The position numbers and the translations under genes were made by a program. Source: Deinococcus cellulosilyticus NBRC 106333 = KACC 11606 (GTDB taxonomy: Bacteria; Deinococcota; Deinococci; Deinococcales; Deinococcaceae). Taken from it: a stretch of DNA of 56,614 nucleotides. Positions 30,992 to 39,935 of the stretch are shown here, piece by piece. The DNA is taken from assembly GCF_007990775.1 (NCBI RefSeq), contig NZ_BJXB01000032.1, positions 1-56,614 of the forward strand, in the 5' to 3' direction. Below the pieces are notes generated by a model, which saw only the letters and a list, made by a program, of their open reading frames with translations, did no database searches and was not told the DNA's origin. Position 1 is the stretch's first letter. Each line of letters opens with the position of its first letter.

Positions 30992-32608
30992 GTGAAACCC
31001 TTTCTCACCCGGGCAGGAACCCACCAGATTGCTGTCACCAGCGCACTGTTCGCGGTGCTGACGACTGCGCTCACCCTGGTGATGTGGTTCTGCGCTGCCC
31101 GGGTGCTGAATGCGGTTCTGCTGGAGCTTCGCCAGGACTGGACCCTGCTCCTGTGGATCGGGGTGTGCTGGGCTCTGCGTGGGACTTTGCAGGTGCTGAG
31201 GGATCGGGTGGTCTTCCAGCAGGCCCAGCGCATCAAAACCGACTGGAGACAGCAGCTTTTTCAGTCCCAGATGCAACAGAATACCGAGCACCATGAACAG
31301 CAGGTGCTGGGCAGAACCCTCAGTGTGCTGGATGAAGGCATCGAGCAGGTGAGCAAATTCCATGAGCGGTTCCTGCCTGTTGCTGCCAGCAGTCCGGTTC
31401 TGGCAGGTCTGGTTCTGGTGGTGATGTTCACCCAGGACTGGGTTTCTGCCCTGCTGGTGATGGTGACCGGTCCCCTGATCATCCTGTTCATGGTGCTGAT
31501 CGGCTACGCTGCGCAGGCCTATCAGGAGGAACAATTCAGCAGTCTGGGCCTGCTGAGCACCCACTTTGTGCGGACCATGCGCAACCTGCCCATCATCCGG
31601 GCTTATGGCTGGCAGCACAAGGCACTTTCAGAGTTGAAATCTGCCAACTCCAGCCTGCGGGTGAAAACCATGCAGGTGCTCAGGGTGGCTTTTCTTTCTG
31701 GCTTTGTGCTGGAGCTCGGGGCCACCCTGAGCACCGCTCTGGTTGCTGTTGCCATTGGGGTTCGGGTGTTTGAAGGCAAGATGGAGTATTTGCCTGCGCT
31801 GTACGTGCTCCTGCTGACCCCGGAGTACTTCCTGAGCCTGCGCAACCTGGGCAGTGAGCACCATGCTTTCATGGAAGCGCGTGCTGTGCTTCCTGAAGTT
31901 CTTAGGCTGGATCAGCCCCGGAAGCAGGCACCCGAAAGAACAGAAATTTTGCAGCGGCCTCCAGAAATTCTGTTGCGAAATGTGAGCATTGCACGAGGAA
32001 CCGGGATGCTGCTGCAGGGCCTGAATGTCTCCGTGCCCTCTGGTGGCCTCCTCAACATTGCAGGACCCAGTGGATCGGGAAAAACCACCCTGGTGTCTGC
32101 CCTGCTGGGCATGCGAGATGTGGCGGAGGGTGAAATTCTGCTGGCAGGGCATTCTGTGCAGTTGATTCACCCCGATGAATGGAAAGCACGGGTGGCCTAC
32201 GTTTCACAGTTTCCGGTTTTTGTGTCAGGAACCATCCGGGACAACCTGCAAGCAGGACGGCCTGACGCCACAGACCCAGAAATGGTGGAAAGCCTGAAAA
32301 GAACCCACCTCTGGGAAGCCCTTCAGCATCGGGGTGGTCTGGACCTGCCCCTCAGCGAGGGGGCCCTCAACCTCTCTGCGGGAGAGCGTGCCCGTCTGGC
32401 CCTGTCCCGTGCTTTCCTGAAAGACGCCCCCCTGGTGGTGCTCGATGAACCCACCGCCCACCTGGACCCCCAAACCGAGGAACGTTTGATCCCCATCCTG
32501 AAAGACCTGATGACAGACAAAACCTCGGTCCTGATCACCCACCGCAGGGCTTTGCGGTTTCCCGGCGCAAAAGTGCTTGCCCTTTCTGGAGAAACCACCC
32601 ATGCCTGA
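30992..32608 (+). CDS. cydD: Heterodimeric thiol ABC exporter, CydD subunit
   Basis: A 538-residue half-transporter: about six N-terminal spans followed by an ATPase domain with Walker A GPSGSGKTT (~359), signature LSAGERARLALSRA and Walker B PLVVLDEPTAHLDPQ. CydDC exports glutathione or cysteine outward and is needed to assemble cytochrome bd. The GTG start lies 3 bp after the cydB stop. It overlaps cydC by 8 bp. The substrate assignment rests on family and the direct cyd context. Confidence 0.94.
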   Translation: MKPFLTRAGTHQIAVTSALFAVLTTALTLVMWFCAARVLNAVLLELRQDWTLLLWIGVCWALRGTLQVLRDRVVFQQAQRIKTDWRQQLFQSQMQQNTEHHEQQVLGRTLSVLDEGIEQVSKFHERFLPVAASSPVLAGLVLVVMFTQDWVSALLVMVTGPLIILFMVLIGYAAQAYQEEQFSSLGLLSTHFVRTMRNLPIIRAYGWQHKALSELKSANSSLRVKTMQVLRVAFLSGFVLELGATLSTALVAVAIGVRVFEGKMEYLPALYVLLLTPEYFLSLRNLGSEHHAFMEARAVLPEVLRLDQPRKQAPERTEILQRPPEILLRNVSIARGTGMLLQGLNVSVPSGGLLNIAGPSGSGKTTLVSALLGMRDVAEGEILLAGHSVQLIHPDEWKARVAYVSQFPVFVSGTIRDNLQAGRPDATDPEMVESLKRTHLWEALQHRGGLDLPLSEGALNLSAGERARLALSRAFLKDAPLVVLDEPTAHLDPQTEERLIPILKDLMTDKTSVLITHRRALRFPGAKVLALSGETTHA

Positions 32609-34109
32609 GTCCCGCTGGATGCCCCTGCTTGCTGTGCTGTGCAGTGTCCTGATGGCCCTTTTTGGGGTGGGACTGATGACCAGCAGTGGGCACCTGCTTT
32701 CCCGGGCAGCCCAGCACCCGGAAAGCATCCTGCTCCTGATGCCCATTGTGACCACTGTGCGCTTTTTTGGCCTGGGACGGGCTGCCCTGCGTTACGCGGA
32801 GCGCCTCACCTCCCACGAGGTCACCCTGCGCCGCGTGGAAACCACCCGACTGAAGGTGATGCAGGGCTTTCTTGACCGTTTCACCTACCGCCTGATGGGA
32901 GACCAGAGGCAAGACGCACTGGAGAGCATCCGCAAAGACACCGAAACCCTGCAGAACCGCTTTCTGACGGTGGACCTGCCAGCACTCACCACCTGGACTG
33001 TGACCACTTTGACCTCTGTCATTCTGTTCAAGCTGCTGCCTGCTGCAGCCCTGCTGTGGATGGCTGCCTCAATCCTGATCCTGGTGTTTGTTCCGGTGCT
33101 CACACGCAGGCCCATGATGCAGCGGACGGAGCACCTGATCCAGCTGAGGCATGCCCGCAGTGCCCGGTACCGCACCCAGCTGAAACACAGCCTTGAACTG
33201 CGTTTCCTGCACCTCCCCACCGCACAGAATGCTGCTGTGCTGGACGAGCAGATCCGCACCGTGGAAGTGCAGTTGAAGCACCTTCAGACTGCTCTGATGC
33301 TGGCCCGTGAACTGGTGCTGGCCCTTACGCTGGTTGCTGTCCTGTTCCTGCTGGTTCAGTCCGCCCTGCCTCTGGCATGGATTTCTGGGATCTGGCTGGG
33401 GGTGGTTGCCGCTTCAGAAGTGCAGGTGGCCTATTTGAACCGCATCCCAGAGCAACTGAAGGTCCAGAGCATTGCACTGCCAGACCACATGCCTGCTGCT
33501 GCATCTGAATGTCCATCTGGAGAGGTGCTGATTTTTGCCCTGCCCACAGGCCAGAAAGTGACTGTGCGCCCCGGAGACCGCATCCTGATCACTGGGCCAA
33601 GCGGCATCGGCAAGAGCACCCTCTTTGAGAAACTGCTGGGCTTTCGTGAACTTGAATCAGGTGAAGCCCTGCTGGAGGGAAGAGACCTGTGTGATGCTCC
33701 AGCGCGGGAAAACCTCTTCGCCTGGGCTCCACAGGAACCTTATCTTCTGGATGCCACTGCACAGGAAAACCTGAACGGCTGGAACGACAGACTGGTGAAG
33801 GAGATGGGCCTCACTGATCTGCAGCCCGAAACCCTGCTGGGAGAGGCTGGAAGGCACCTTTCAGGCGGTGAAATGGCACGGATGCAGGTGCTCAGGGCCT
33901 TGCTGCGCCCCTCCCCTTTCCTGCTTCTGGATGAACCCATTGCCCATCTGGATGAAGCCACAGCCAGAAAGACCATCCAGACCCTGCATCAGGAAGCCGG
34001 AGAACGTGCCGTGGTGGTGATCAGCCATGACACAGGGCCTTTTGGAAAAGACTGGAGAACAGTGAGCTGGACAGAAACCAGAGGCAGACCATCACCTGTG
34101 GCCAAATGA
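32601..34109 (+). CDS. cydC: Heterodimeric thiol ABC exporter, CydC subunit
   Basis: A 502-residue ABC half-transporter. It has two early spans, the RYAERLTSHEVTLRRVETTRLK coupling stretch typical of CydC, and an ATPase domain with Walker A GPSGIGKSTLF (~332), signature LSGGEMARMQVLRALL and Walker B PFLLLDEPIAHLDEAT. (The coupling stretch is cited in part: RYAERLTSHEVTLRRVE.) ATG 32601 follows GGAG and overlaps the cydD end. It closes the cyd operon. No clear terminator was found in the short gap to the convergent lipase-like gene. Confidence 0.94.
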   Translation: MPESRWMPLLAVLCSVLMALFGVGLMTSSGHLLSRAAQHPESILLLMPIVTTVRFFGLGRAALRYAERLTSHEVTLRRVETTRLKVMQGFLDRFTYRLMGDQRQDALESIRKDTETLQNRFLTVDLPALTTWTVTTLTSVILFKLLPAAALLWMAASILILVFVPVLTRRPMMQRTEHLIQLRHARSARYRTQLKHSLELRFLHLPTAQNAAVLDEQIRTVEVQLKHLQTALMLARELVLALTLVAVLFLLVQSALPLAWISGIWLGVVAASEVQVAYLNRIPEQLKVQSIALPDHMPAAASECPSGEVLIFALPTGQKVTVRPGDRILITGPSGIGKSTLFEKLLGFRELESGEALLEGRDLCDAPARENLFAWAPQEPYLLDATAQENLNGWNDRLVKEMGLTDLQPETLLGEAGRHLSGGEMARMQVLRALLRPSPFLLLDEPIAHLDEATARKTIQTLHQEAGERAVVVISHDTGPFGKDWRTVSWTETRGRPSPVAK

Positions 34110-34146
34110 TGGTCTGAAGGTTCAAGACCTGCCAGGGATCAGATTT

Positions 34147-35376
34147 TTATTTCTGTGGCAGGTGTTCGACCACCTCCACACCCTCAAGGTTGAGGGACTT
34201 CAGGTCAGGTTGTTGTCCCTTCAGGGCAGATTTCAGAAAGGCCAGAACCGCACGGTTCAGGGTCGCGGTGGTTCTCAGCGGATCGGCAGAGCCTGTGGCA
34301 TAGGCTGGATGTTTTGCCAGGGGTGGAATGAGGGCATTGAGCACAGCAAGATCCGTAAAACTGTTGTGGTTTGCCCCCTTGAATTCAAGATAGGCGGCGT
34401 AACCTGGACTCTGGCTGATCCTCAACCATCTGCCAATTCGCATGTTCTCCAGCTGGGCCCTGACCGGTTCCATTTCGGGTGGGATGGCCTCAGGTTCACG
34501 GGGGGTGCTTTCAGAGACCGTGGTGAGGGTTGGCGTGTGGGAGAGGGTGTCCTGCAGAGGACCCCCGCCAAATCCCCCATCCATGTTGATGGCTGCCTGC
34601 ACTTCCGAGGCGACCCTCAGGGCAGCAACCCCCCCGAAAGAGTGGCCCACCACGGCAATGCTTCTGGCATCCACATGGTTGCGCACGGCAGAAGCCACGG
34701 GCAGTTTCTGAATCAGGAATCGCAAATCCTTGATCCACACCTCCTGCACCCTTTCATACTGCTGCTGTCGGTCCAGAAATTGCTCGACAGGATCGGTGAG
34801 GGTGGGGTCAGGGTACAGGTCTGCCCCGTCCGTGCGAAAGACCACCTGATCTCCCAGCACAGCAAAGAGGGCACTGTAGGGGTGGGTCACTGCAGCGACC
34901 ACGAAACCCTGACTGGCAAGCTCTTCCGCAAGGGTGGTGTTGACAAAAGGTGTTGAAGCCATCCCATGCGAGAGGATCACCAGTGGGAAACGGCCAGGAG
35001 CCATGGGGGTTCCATCCTGTGAATAACCCTGCAGCTGCGACAGCACAGCCAGAGGCAGACCGCTGCTCTGCGCCAGAGCTTCCAGGGTTTTTCCCTGCAA
35101 CCAGGGTTGAGGGGATTTCAATGTTCGACTGGGGTAGTAAAACGTGACAGGCAACTGTCTGACATCTGCAGGATCATCGGTGAAGGTTTCAGGTCGGCTG
35201 GGATCGGTAAAAAGCTGGGAGCGTTTTCCCACCCCAAATGGACCTGTGGGCTGAGGAAAGTGCAGCTGCTCACTTCTGGGGGCAGGGGTCTGCTGCAAAA
35301 CCCGTGCTGAAGCTTCCATCACCGGAGAGAGGGCGAACAGGGACATCAGTGAAAAAATCAGAACCCGGTTTCTCAT
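34147..35376 (-). CDS. Exported alpha/beta-hydrolase, PAF-acetylhydrolase-like
   Basis: A 409-residue protein with an N-terminal signal peptide (MRNRVLIFSLMSLFALSPVM) and an alpha/beta-hydrolase core. The segment PLVILSHGMASTPFVNTTLAEELASQG forms the oxyanion-side loop, GHSFGGVAAL (nucleophile Ser) the elbow, NMDGGFGG the acid-side strand and GANHNSF the catalytic His loop. (Longer stretch cited in part: LVILSHGMAST.) This pattern fits the plasma PAF-acetylhydrolase/dienelactone-hydrolase group, acting on short-chain phospholipid or other esters outside the membrane. It is divergent from the histidine kinase gene with only 35 bp between starts, so they share promoter DNA. Confidence 0.82.
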   Translation of the reverse strand: MRNRVLIFSLMSLFALSPVMEASARVLQQTPAPRSEQLHFPQPTGPFGVGKRSQLFTDPSRPETFTDDPADVRQLPVTFYYPSRTLKSPQPWLQGKTLEALAQSSGLPLAVLSQLQGYSQDGTPMAPGRFPLVILSHGMASTPFVNTTLAEELASQGFVVAAVTHPYSALFAVLGDQVVFRTDGADLYPDPTLTDPVEQFLDRQQQYERVQEVWIKDLRFLIQKLPVASAVRNHVDARSIAVVGHSFGGVAALRVASEVQAAINMDGGFGGGPLQDTLSHTPTLTTVSESTPREPEAIPPEMEPVRAQLENMRIGRWLRISQSPGYAAYLEFKGANHNSFTDLAVLNALIPPLAKHPAYATGSADPLRTTATLNRAVLAFLKSALKGQQPDLKSLNLEGVEVVEHLPQK

Positions 35377-35411
35377 GCCTGTGGAGTTTAGAGTACGGCA
35401 GTGACGCTGTG

Positions 35412-37025
35412 ATGGCAGGACAGTGTCAAACGCGTGACACCATGAACCAACCCCATGGGAAAGCCCACCACAAAAACCCTTCCAGACCGGTGCTCTTCAG
35501 GGTGCTCAGACGGTCCCACATGGTGGGGCTTGGTGCTGTTCTGGGTCTGGTTTTTCTGCTGATGGCCCTGCCACCCCTGATTTCGCTGTTTCAATACAGG
35601 GACCTGAATGACCACCTTCATGAGGTCTCCAGGGATGCCCGTAAACTGGTCTCTGTGCTCGGGGCATTGCCCATGAATCAACAGATCAACATGCTGGAAG
35701 GACTGAACAGCGGTCAGGTCCAGTTGCTCGCTGCGGAAAGGTCTGGCCCCGGGGCCATCTCTTTCGGGCCATTTGATCTGGAGGTCTTCACCCTGGACGA
35801 TCAGGTGACCCTCATCCAGGCAGGAGAGGTGGTGTGGAGTCAGGCTTTCGAAAAAGGCCCCATCCCTGAAACGTGGCGGTCCCTGTTGCCCCTGACCACA
35901 GAGCACTTCGTGACCGAGCAACCTGCAAGCCTTGCCCGCCACCTCAAGGAATGGAGCACCCGTGATTTGAATGCGGCCACCTGGATGGTGCCCCTGAACT
36001 CCAGGCAGGTTCTTGCGGTCACGGTCCTGCAATTGAAAGAAGAAGCCCTGTGGGGACCTCTGCTGCTGCTCTCTGTCTCCATGCTGCTGGCCTGGACCCT
36101 GTGGGTGCTGCTGCCCGCTCTGGCTGGATCGGTGCTGGTCTCCAGCTGGCTGGCAGGCCGGGATTCGAAGCGGCTGAACACCGAACTGAAGCGAATCTCC
36201 AGCAGGTTCCAGCAGACACCGGATTTCCACTCGTCTGGTGCGGTGGCGCAAGAAGGGGTTCAGGAATTGGGCCACCTGGAACTGGAACTCAACCAGATCG
36301 GACAGCAGTTTCATGAGACCCTGAAAGGTCTGCAGCAGCAGATGGGGCAGCAACAGGATTTCATGCACAGCATCTCGCATGACCTCAGAACGCCCCTCAG
36401 CCACATTCTGGCGTTCAGTGAGGATTTGCAATACCGCCTGCAGGAAAGCCCTCTGCAGAGAAAAGCCCACATCATTCACCGGGAGGCCCTGGCCCTGAAC
36501 CACATGGTCAGTGATGTTTTTGATGTCCTGCGCTTTGATCAGCCTGAATTCCGCCTGCAGTTCAGGCCTGTTTTGCTCTCGGATCTGCTGGAGCATCAGG
36601 TGGAAAGGTTTCAACCCATGGCCCAGTCTAGAAACGTTCACCTCAGGTGCGTTCCAGTGCCGCACCCGGTGCAGGTGATGGCCGACCCGGAGCGTCTGGG
36701 TCAGGTGCTGGGGAACCTTCTCAGCAATGCACTGCGGCACACCCCACCCGGAGGCACCATCGAGCTTGATCTGGATTTCACCCCTGAAGACCTTCAAATC
36801 CAGGTCAGGGACACCGGGACGGGCATCGCTCCAGAACACCTGCCGCATCTGTTCCAGCGCTTTTACAGGGCAGAGGGGCCCTCTGCAGAACGGCATTCCG
36901 GTCTGGGGCTCACCATCTGCAGACAGCTTGTGGAAAAGATGGATGGGCACATCTCTGTCCGCAGTGTGCTGGGTGTGGGCAGCACGTTTACCGTGCATTT
37001 CCCCATCAAAGAAAACACCGGGTAG
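35412..37025 (+). CDS. Orphan membrane sensor histidine kinase
   Basis: About 537 residues. Two membrane spans (near residues 45-65 and 215-245) enclose an extracytoplasmic sensor region. A coiled linker follows, then the HisKA box HSISHDLRTPLSHILAFSEDL (His-phosphorylated; cited HSISHDLRTPLS) and the HATPase domain with N box NLLSNALRHTPPGG, G1 DTGTGIAPEHL, F box LFQRFYRAEG and G2 GLGLTICRQLVEK. No response regulator gene is adjacent, unlike most such kinases. A -10 hexamer TAGAGT at 35389-35394 puts transcription at about 35401, so ATG 35412 gives a very short leader; ATG 35442 is an alternative start. The stimulus and partner are unknown. Confidence 0.85.
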   Translation: MAGQCQTRDTMNQPHGKAHHKNPSRPVLFRVLRRSHMVGLGAVLGLVFLLMALPPLISLFQYRDLNDHLHEVSRDARKLVSVLGALPMNQQINMLEGLNSGQVQLLAAERSGPGAISFGPFDLEVFTLDDQVTLIQAGEVVWSQAFEKGPIPETWRSLLPLTTEHFVTEQPASLARHLKEWSTRDLNAATWMVPLNSRQVLAVTVLQLKEEALWGPLLLLSVSMLLAWTLWVLLPALAGSVLVSSWLAGRDSKRLNTELKRISSRFQQTPDFHSSGAVAQEGVQELGHLELELNQIGQQFHETLKGLQQQMGQQQDFMHSISHDLRTPLSHILAFSEDLQYRLQESPLQRKAHIIHREALALNHMVSDVFDVLRFDQPEFRLQFRPVLLSDLLEHQVERFQPMAQSRNVHLRCVPVPHPVQVMADPERLGQVLGNLLSNALRHTPPGGTIELDLDFTPEDLQIQVRDTGTGIAPEHLPHLFQRFYRAEGPSAERHSGLGLTICRQLVEKMDGHISVRSVLGVGSTFTVHFPIKENTG

Positions 37026-37043
37026 AGGTCTGAACAAACAAAA

Positions 37044-37066
37044 ACCCGGACCTTGAAGGTCCGGGT
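37044..37066 (-). terminator. Terminator of the cold-shock protein gene (and of the kinase gene)
   Basis: An 11-bp perfect stem (37044-37054 and 37056-37066, arms ACCCGGACCTT and AAGGTCCGGGT) is followed on the minus strand by TTTTTG. It lies between two convergent genes and probably serves both. Confidence 0.85.
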
Positions 37067-37082
37067 GTGTCATTGAAGTCGC

Positions 37083-37343
37083 TTACCAGCGGCTTTGACG
37101 CTGGGGACGGCTGTTGTTGCCGCCTTCGGGTGCAGCTTTGGTCACCACAATGTTTTTGGCTTGTGGGCCTTTGCCACGTTGACCTTCTTCCACTTCGAAT
37201 TCGACTTCGTCGCCTTCGTTCAGTTTGCGGAAGCCCTGGCTCTTAATAGCACTGTAATGAGCGAACACGTCGGGGTGACCGGGGTGCTCGATGAATCCAA
37301 ATCCTTTTTCTGCGTTAAACCACTTGACTCGACCTACAGGCAT
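37083..37343 (-). CDS. csp: Cold-shock-domain protein with Arg/Gly-rich tail
   Basis: An 86-residue RNA chaperone. The cold-shock domain has the RNP1-like KGFGFIEHPG and RNP2-like DVFAHYSAI motifs (~residues 13-38), with EFEVEEGQRGKGPQAKNI ending the barrel, then a short tail GGNNSRPQRQSRW. ATG 37343 is preferred (GAGGAG upstream, and the protein then starts MPVGRVKWFN as usual); an earlier frame start adds an atypical extension. The ~100-nt leader upstream may fold, as in other cold-shock mRNAs. It melts RNA structures and may affect transcription or translation after temperature change. Confidence 0.93.
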   Translation of the reverse strand: MPVGRVKWFNAEKGFGFIEHPGHPDVFAHYSAIKSQGFRKLNEGDEVEFEVEEGQRGKGPQAKNIVVTKAAPEGGNNSRPQRQSRW

Positions 37344-37668
37344 ACTTTGCTCCTCTACCTTCCAAGAAAAAGCGACGCACAACCTAAACCTTGTGCGCCC
37401 TTCGTTGTTGCGTACTTGGAAGTACAGTCATTATCACTGAAAGCCCGCTGGTGAAATGAACCATTGCTTACAAAGCAGCCTCAGAAGAAGCTCACCCACC
37501 ATGATTGCAGCAGTGCGGCAGTGGCCTCCCAGTGGGGCTTGCCGCAATGAGGCACATCCTGCCCTTACAGATCCGTCATTCTGCCTACTGAAAATGGGCC
37601 GAAAAAGGGATGGGATTGGCTTGGCCCATCCGGTAGCATGAACCGAAAACTCCGATCCAGAGGTCCTC
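37344..37668. other. Intergenic region between csp and the alpha/beta-hydrolase gene
   Basis: About 325 bp. The left part is the csp promoter and leader; the right part is the promoter of the hydrolase. No repeat or further gene is supported here. Confidence 0.35.
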
Positions 37669-38538
37669 ATGCATACCGATTCTGTCTTCTACAACACCCT
37701 TGAACTTGTCCGTGATGGCTACCATCTGCGCTGTCTGCTGGAAGGACAGGGCACGCCCACCTTTGTGATTGGCAGTCACATCTACTACCCCAGAACCTTT
37801 TCCAGCCACCTGCGCGAGCATTTGCATCTGGCTTTTGTGGACCATCGGGGTTACGCAGAGACCCATGACCAGCATCCACCTGAGCATCTGGAACTTTCCA
37901 GAGTTCTGGAAGACATGGAAGCGTTCAGGCAGGCCCTGGGCTGGAAAGACATGGTGCTGGTGGGACACTCTGGTCATGCCTACATGGCCCTGGAATACGC
38001 CAAAAAACACCCGGAACGCGTGAGCCATCTGGTGCTCATTGCAGCAGGTCCCAGCCAGAGCCCTGAATTTGAGCCCATCAAGGAACGGTACTTTCAGGAA
38101 CACGCTTCTGAAGAACGCAAAATGCTGCAGCAAAAGGCTTTCGAAGGCATTGAGGAGGCCATTGCTGCCCATCCAGAACGCCGTTTTGTCACCTACTGTC
38201 TGGCCATGGGGCCGAGAAGCTGGATGGACCCCCATTACGACGCTGCATGGTTGTGGCAGGACCTCCCTGTGAACATGGATGTCATGGATCTCCTGTGGGG
38301 AGCTACCTTCCGGGACATCCAGACCACCAGGGGTCTGGATCGGTTTCAGAAGCCCACCCTGATCGTGATGGGCAAAGAAGATTATCTGGTGGCCCCTTAT
38401 TTCACCTGGGAACCTGTGCTTCCCGAATTTGCGGATGTGACCCTGAAGGTGATGGACCACAGCGGCCACACCCCGCAACTGGAAGAACCCGAACACTTTG
38501 ATGCTGTGCTGCTGGCCTGGCTGAACACCAGAAAATGA
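37669..38538 (+). CDS. Alpha/beta-fold hydrolase (cytoplasmic, proline-iminopeptidase-like)
   Basis: A 289-residue alpha/beta-hydrolase without a signal peptide. Landmarks are TFVIGSHIYYPR, the DHRGYAETHD strand, the nucleophile elbow LVGHSGHAYMALEYAKKHPERV (Ser in GHSGH, ~residue 104; cited in part as VGHSGHAYMALEYA), the acid in VMGKEDYLV and the His in MDHSGHTPQLEEP. The arrangement fits proline-iminopeptidase or ester-hydrolase relatives, and the substrate is not decidable. AGAGG precedes ATG 37669. It is alone on its strand, convergent with the xylanase gene, the stops being only 4 bp apart. Confidence 0.85.
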   Translation: MHTDSVFYNTLELVRDGYHLRCLLEGQGTPTFVIGSHIYYPRTFSSHLREHLHLAFVDHRGYAETHDQHPPEHLELSRVLEDMEAFRQALGWKDMVLVGHSGHAYMALEYAKKHPERVSHLVLIAAGPSQSPEFEPIKERYFQEHASEERKMLQQKAFEGIEEAIAAHPERRFVTYCLAMGPRSWMDPHYDAAWLWQDLPVNMDVMDLLWGATFRDIQTTRGLDRFQKPTLIVMGKEDYLVAPYFTWEPVLPEFADVTLKVMDHSGHTPQLEEPEHFDAVLLAWLNTRK

Positions 38539-38542
38539 AGCG

Positions 38543-39541
38543 TTACTGTCCTTTCAGGGCTTCTTGCACAGCGAAGTAGGCAGGTTTGGGGTTGTAAAAC
38601 CCGTCATACATGAGGGGACTGTCTCCGGGCAACCAGGTGTGGTTGTCCGCGACCCCCCAGGTCATGAACGCCGTGCAATTGCTGGCCTGAACACACACTT
38701 TGACCACGTCCCCATACAGTTTTCCCACTGCGGCATGACGCTCGGCAGGGGTGCCAGGGTACCCTGCGGAACGCACATCAAACTCGGTGATGTGCACCTC
38801 CAGTCCCAGATCCGCGAGGCGTTTCATGTTTGCAGCCACCTCTTCCATGCTCGGGGGATTCAGAACACTCAGGTGCATCTGCATGCCCACACCATCGATC
38901 GGGACCCCCTGTTCTTTGAGTTTCTTGACCAGTGCGTACACATCGTTGGATTTCTGGTTCATGCCTTCACTGGAGTAGTCGTTGTAAAAGAGTTTGGCTT
39001 CCGGGTCTGCTTCACGGGCATACCGGAAGGCCCGGGCGATGTAGTCGTCTCCCAGGGTCTTCTGCCAGAGCGTGTCTCGCATGCCCCCGGAATCTGAGAT
39101 GGCCTCATTGACCACATCCCAGGCGAAGACTTTGCCCTGGTAATGGGCAGCCACCGTCTGAATGTGGTTTTTCATGATGGCTTCCAGTTCATCTTTGTTC
39201 CAGGTTCCACTGGTGATCCACTTTGGAACCTGCTGATGCCAGAGCAGGGTGTGTCCCCGCAGTTTCATGTTGTGCTTGCTGGCGTAGGTGGCCAGCAGGT
39301 CTCCTAGGGCAAAATTGAACTCGTTCTGCTGGGGCTCGGTGGCATCCATTTTCATGGCATTCTCTGCAACCAGCACATTGAAATCTTTTTCCAGGATGTC
39401 TGTGTAATCCGGGTCATCAAGCAGGTAGCGCAGGTCGATGGCCCCACCAATCAGGAGGTCGTGTTTCTGGGCAAGGTCCTTGAGGCCCTGGGCCTGGGCC
39501 ATGCCCAGCAGCAGAGAAACCAGGAGAGCAGTGTGTTTCAT
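38543..39541 (-). CDS. Secreted GH10 endo-1,4-beta-xylanase
   Basis: A 332-residue enzyme: signal peptide (cleavage after AQA, ~residue 17) and one GH10 TIM barrel. The acid/base Glu146 lies in WDVVNEAISD and the nucleophile Glu253 in HITEFDVR; HTLLWHQQVPKW and the QMHLSV strand are also typical. It cuts the xylan backbone outside the cell. AGGAAA precedes ATG 39541; an upstream start (39577) gives an extra, unlikely N-terminus. No carbohydrate-binding domain or transporter is adjacent. A LacI-type operator-like site (39765-39778) lies upstream. Confidence 0.95.
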   Translation of the reverse strand: MKHTALLVSLLLGMAQAQGLKDLAQKHDLLIGGAIDLRYLLDDPDYTDILEKDFNVLVAENAMKMDATEPQQNEFNFALGDLLATYASKHNMKLRGHTLLWHQQVPKWITSGTWNKDELEAIMKNHIQTVAAHYQGKVFAWDVVNEAISDSGGMRDTLWQKTLGDDYIARAFRYAREADPEAKLFYNDYSSEGMNQKSNDVYALVKKLKEQGVPIDGVGMQMHLSVLNPPSMEEVAANMKRLADLGLEVHITEFDVRSAGYPGTPAERHAAVGKLYGDVVKVCVQASNCTAFMTWGVADNHTWLPGDSPLMYDGFYNPKPAYFAVQEALKGQ

Positions 39542-39764
39542 GGCATTTCCTTTCAGAAACCAGATGCCGAGGTACATCCTGAAGCATCAGGCAAGTGCAG
39601 CCTCCAGGGAAAACGTCTGGGGCAGGAGAATTTTCAGCGATTTGAACCCAGTATGGTTGGGTCAGAAGGGGAAATCAAGCTGCAGGTCAGCCTTGCTTGT
39701 TCTGAAAAAAAGTGTCATGAAAATCGACGGTTCTCACAGTCTTTTGCCAAAAGGCACCCTGATC

Positions 39765-39778
39765 TGAAAACAATTTCA
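39765..39778. promoter_or_regulatory. LacI-type operator-like site upstream of the xylanase gene, TGAAAACAATTTCA
   Basis: It matches 12 of 14 bases of the perfect palindrome at 727-740, but the central CG is replaced. It lies ~225 bp upstream of the xylanase start, in a ~390-bp gap with no other gene. The distance from the start makes its role uncertain. Confidence 0.3.
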
Positions 39779-39935
39779 ATACCCGGTACAAAAATCCAAT
39801 GGGCATGCCCCTGGAACCTGTTGGCAGCAAGGTCTGAGAATGCCATGAGCTCCCTGTCAGAAAGCGGTAACACCCTGGCTCTTATGCTGAAGCCAATCTG
39901 AAACCCGCCGTGTTGTGGCGACCCCGAGGTGTGCC

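Noticed and set aside
30032..31618. 528-codon minus-strand frame opposite cydB/cydD
   Set aside because: Gln/His/Gly-rich shadow of membrane-protein genes.
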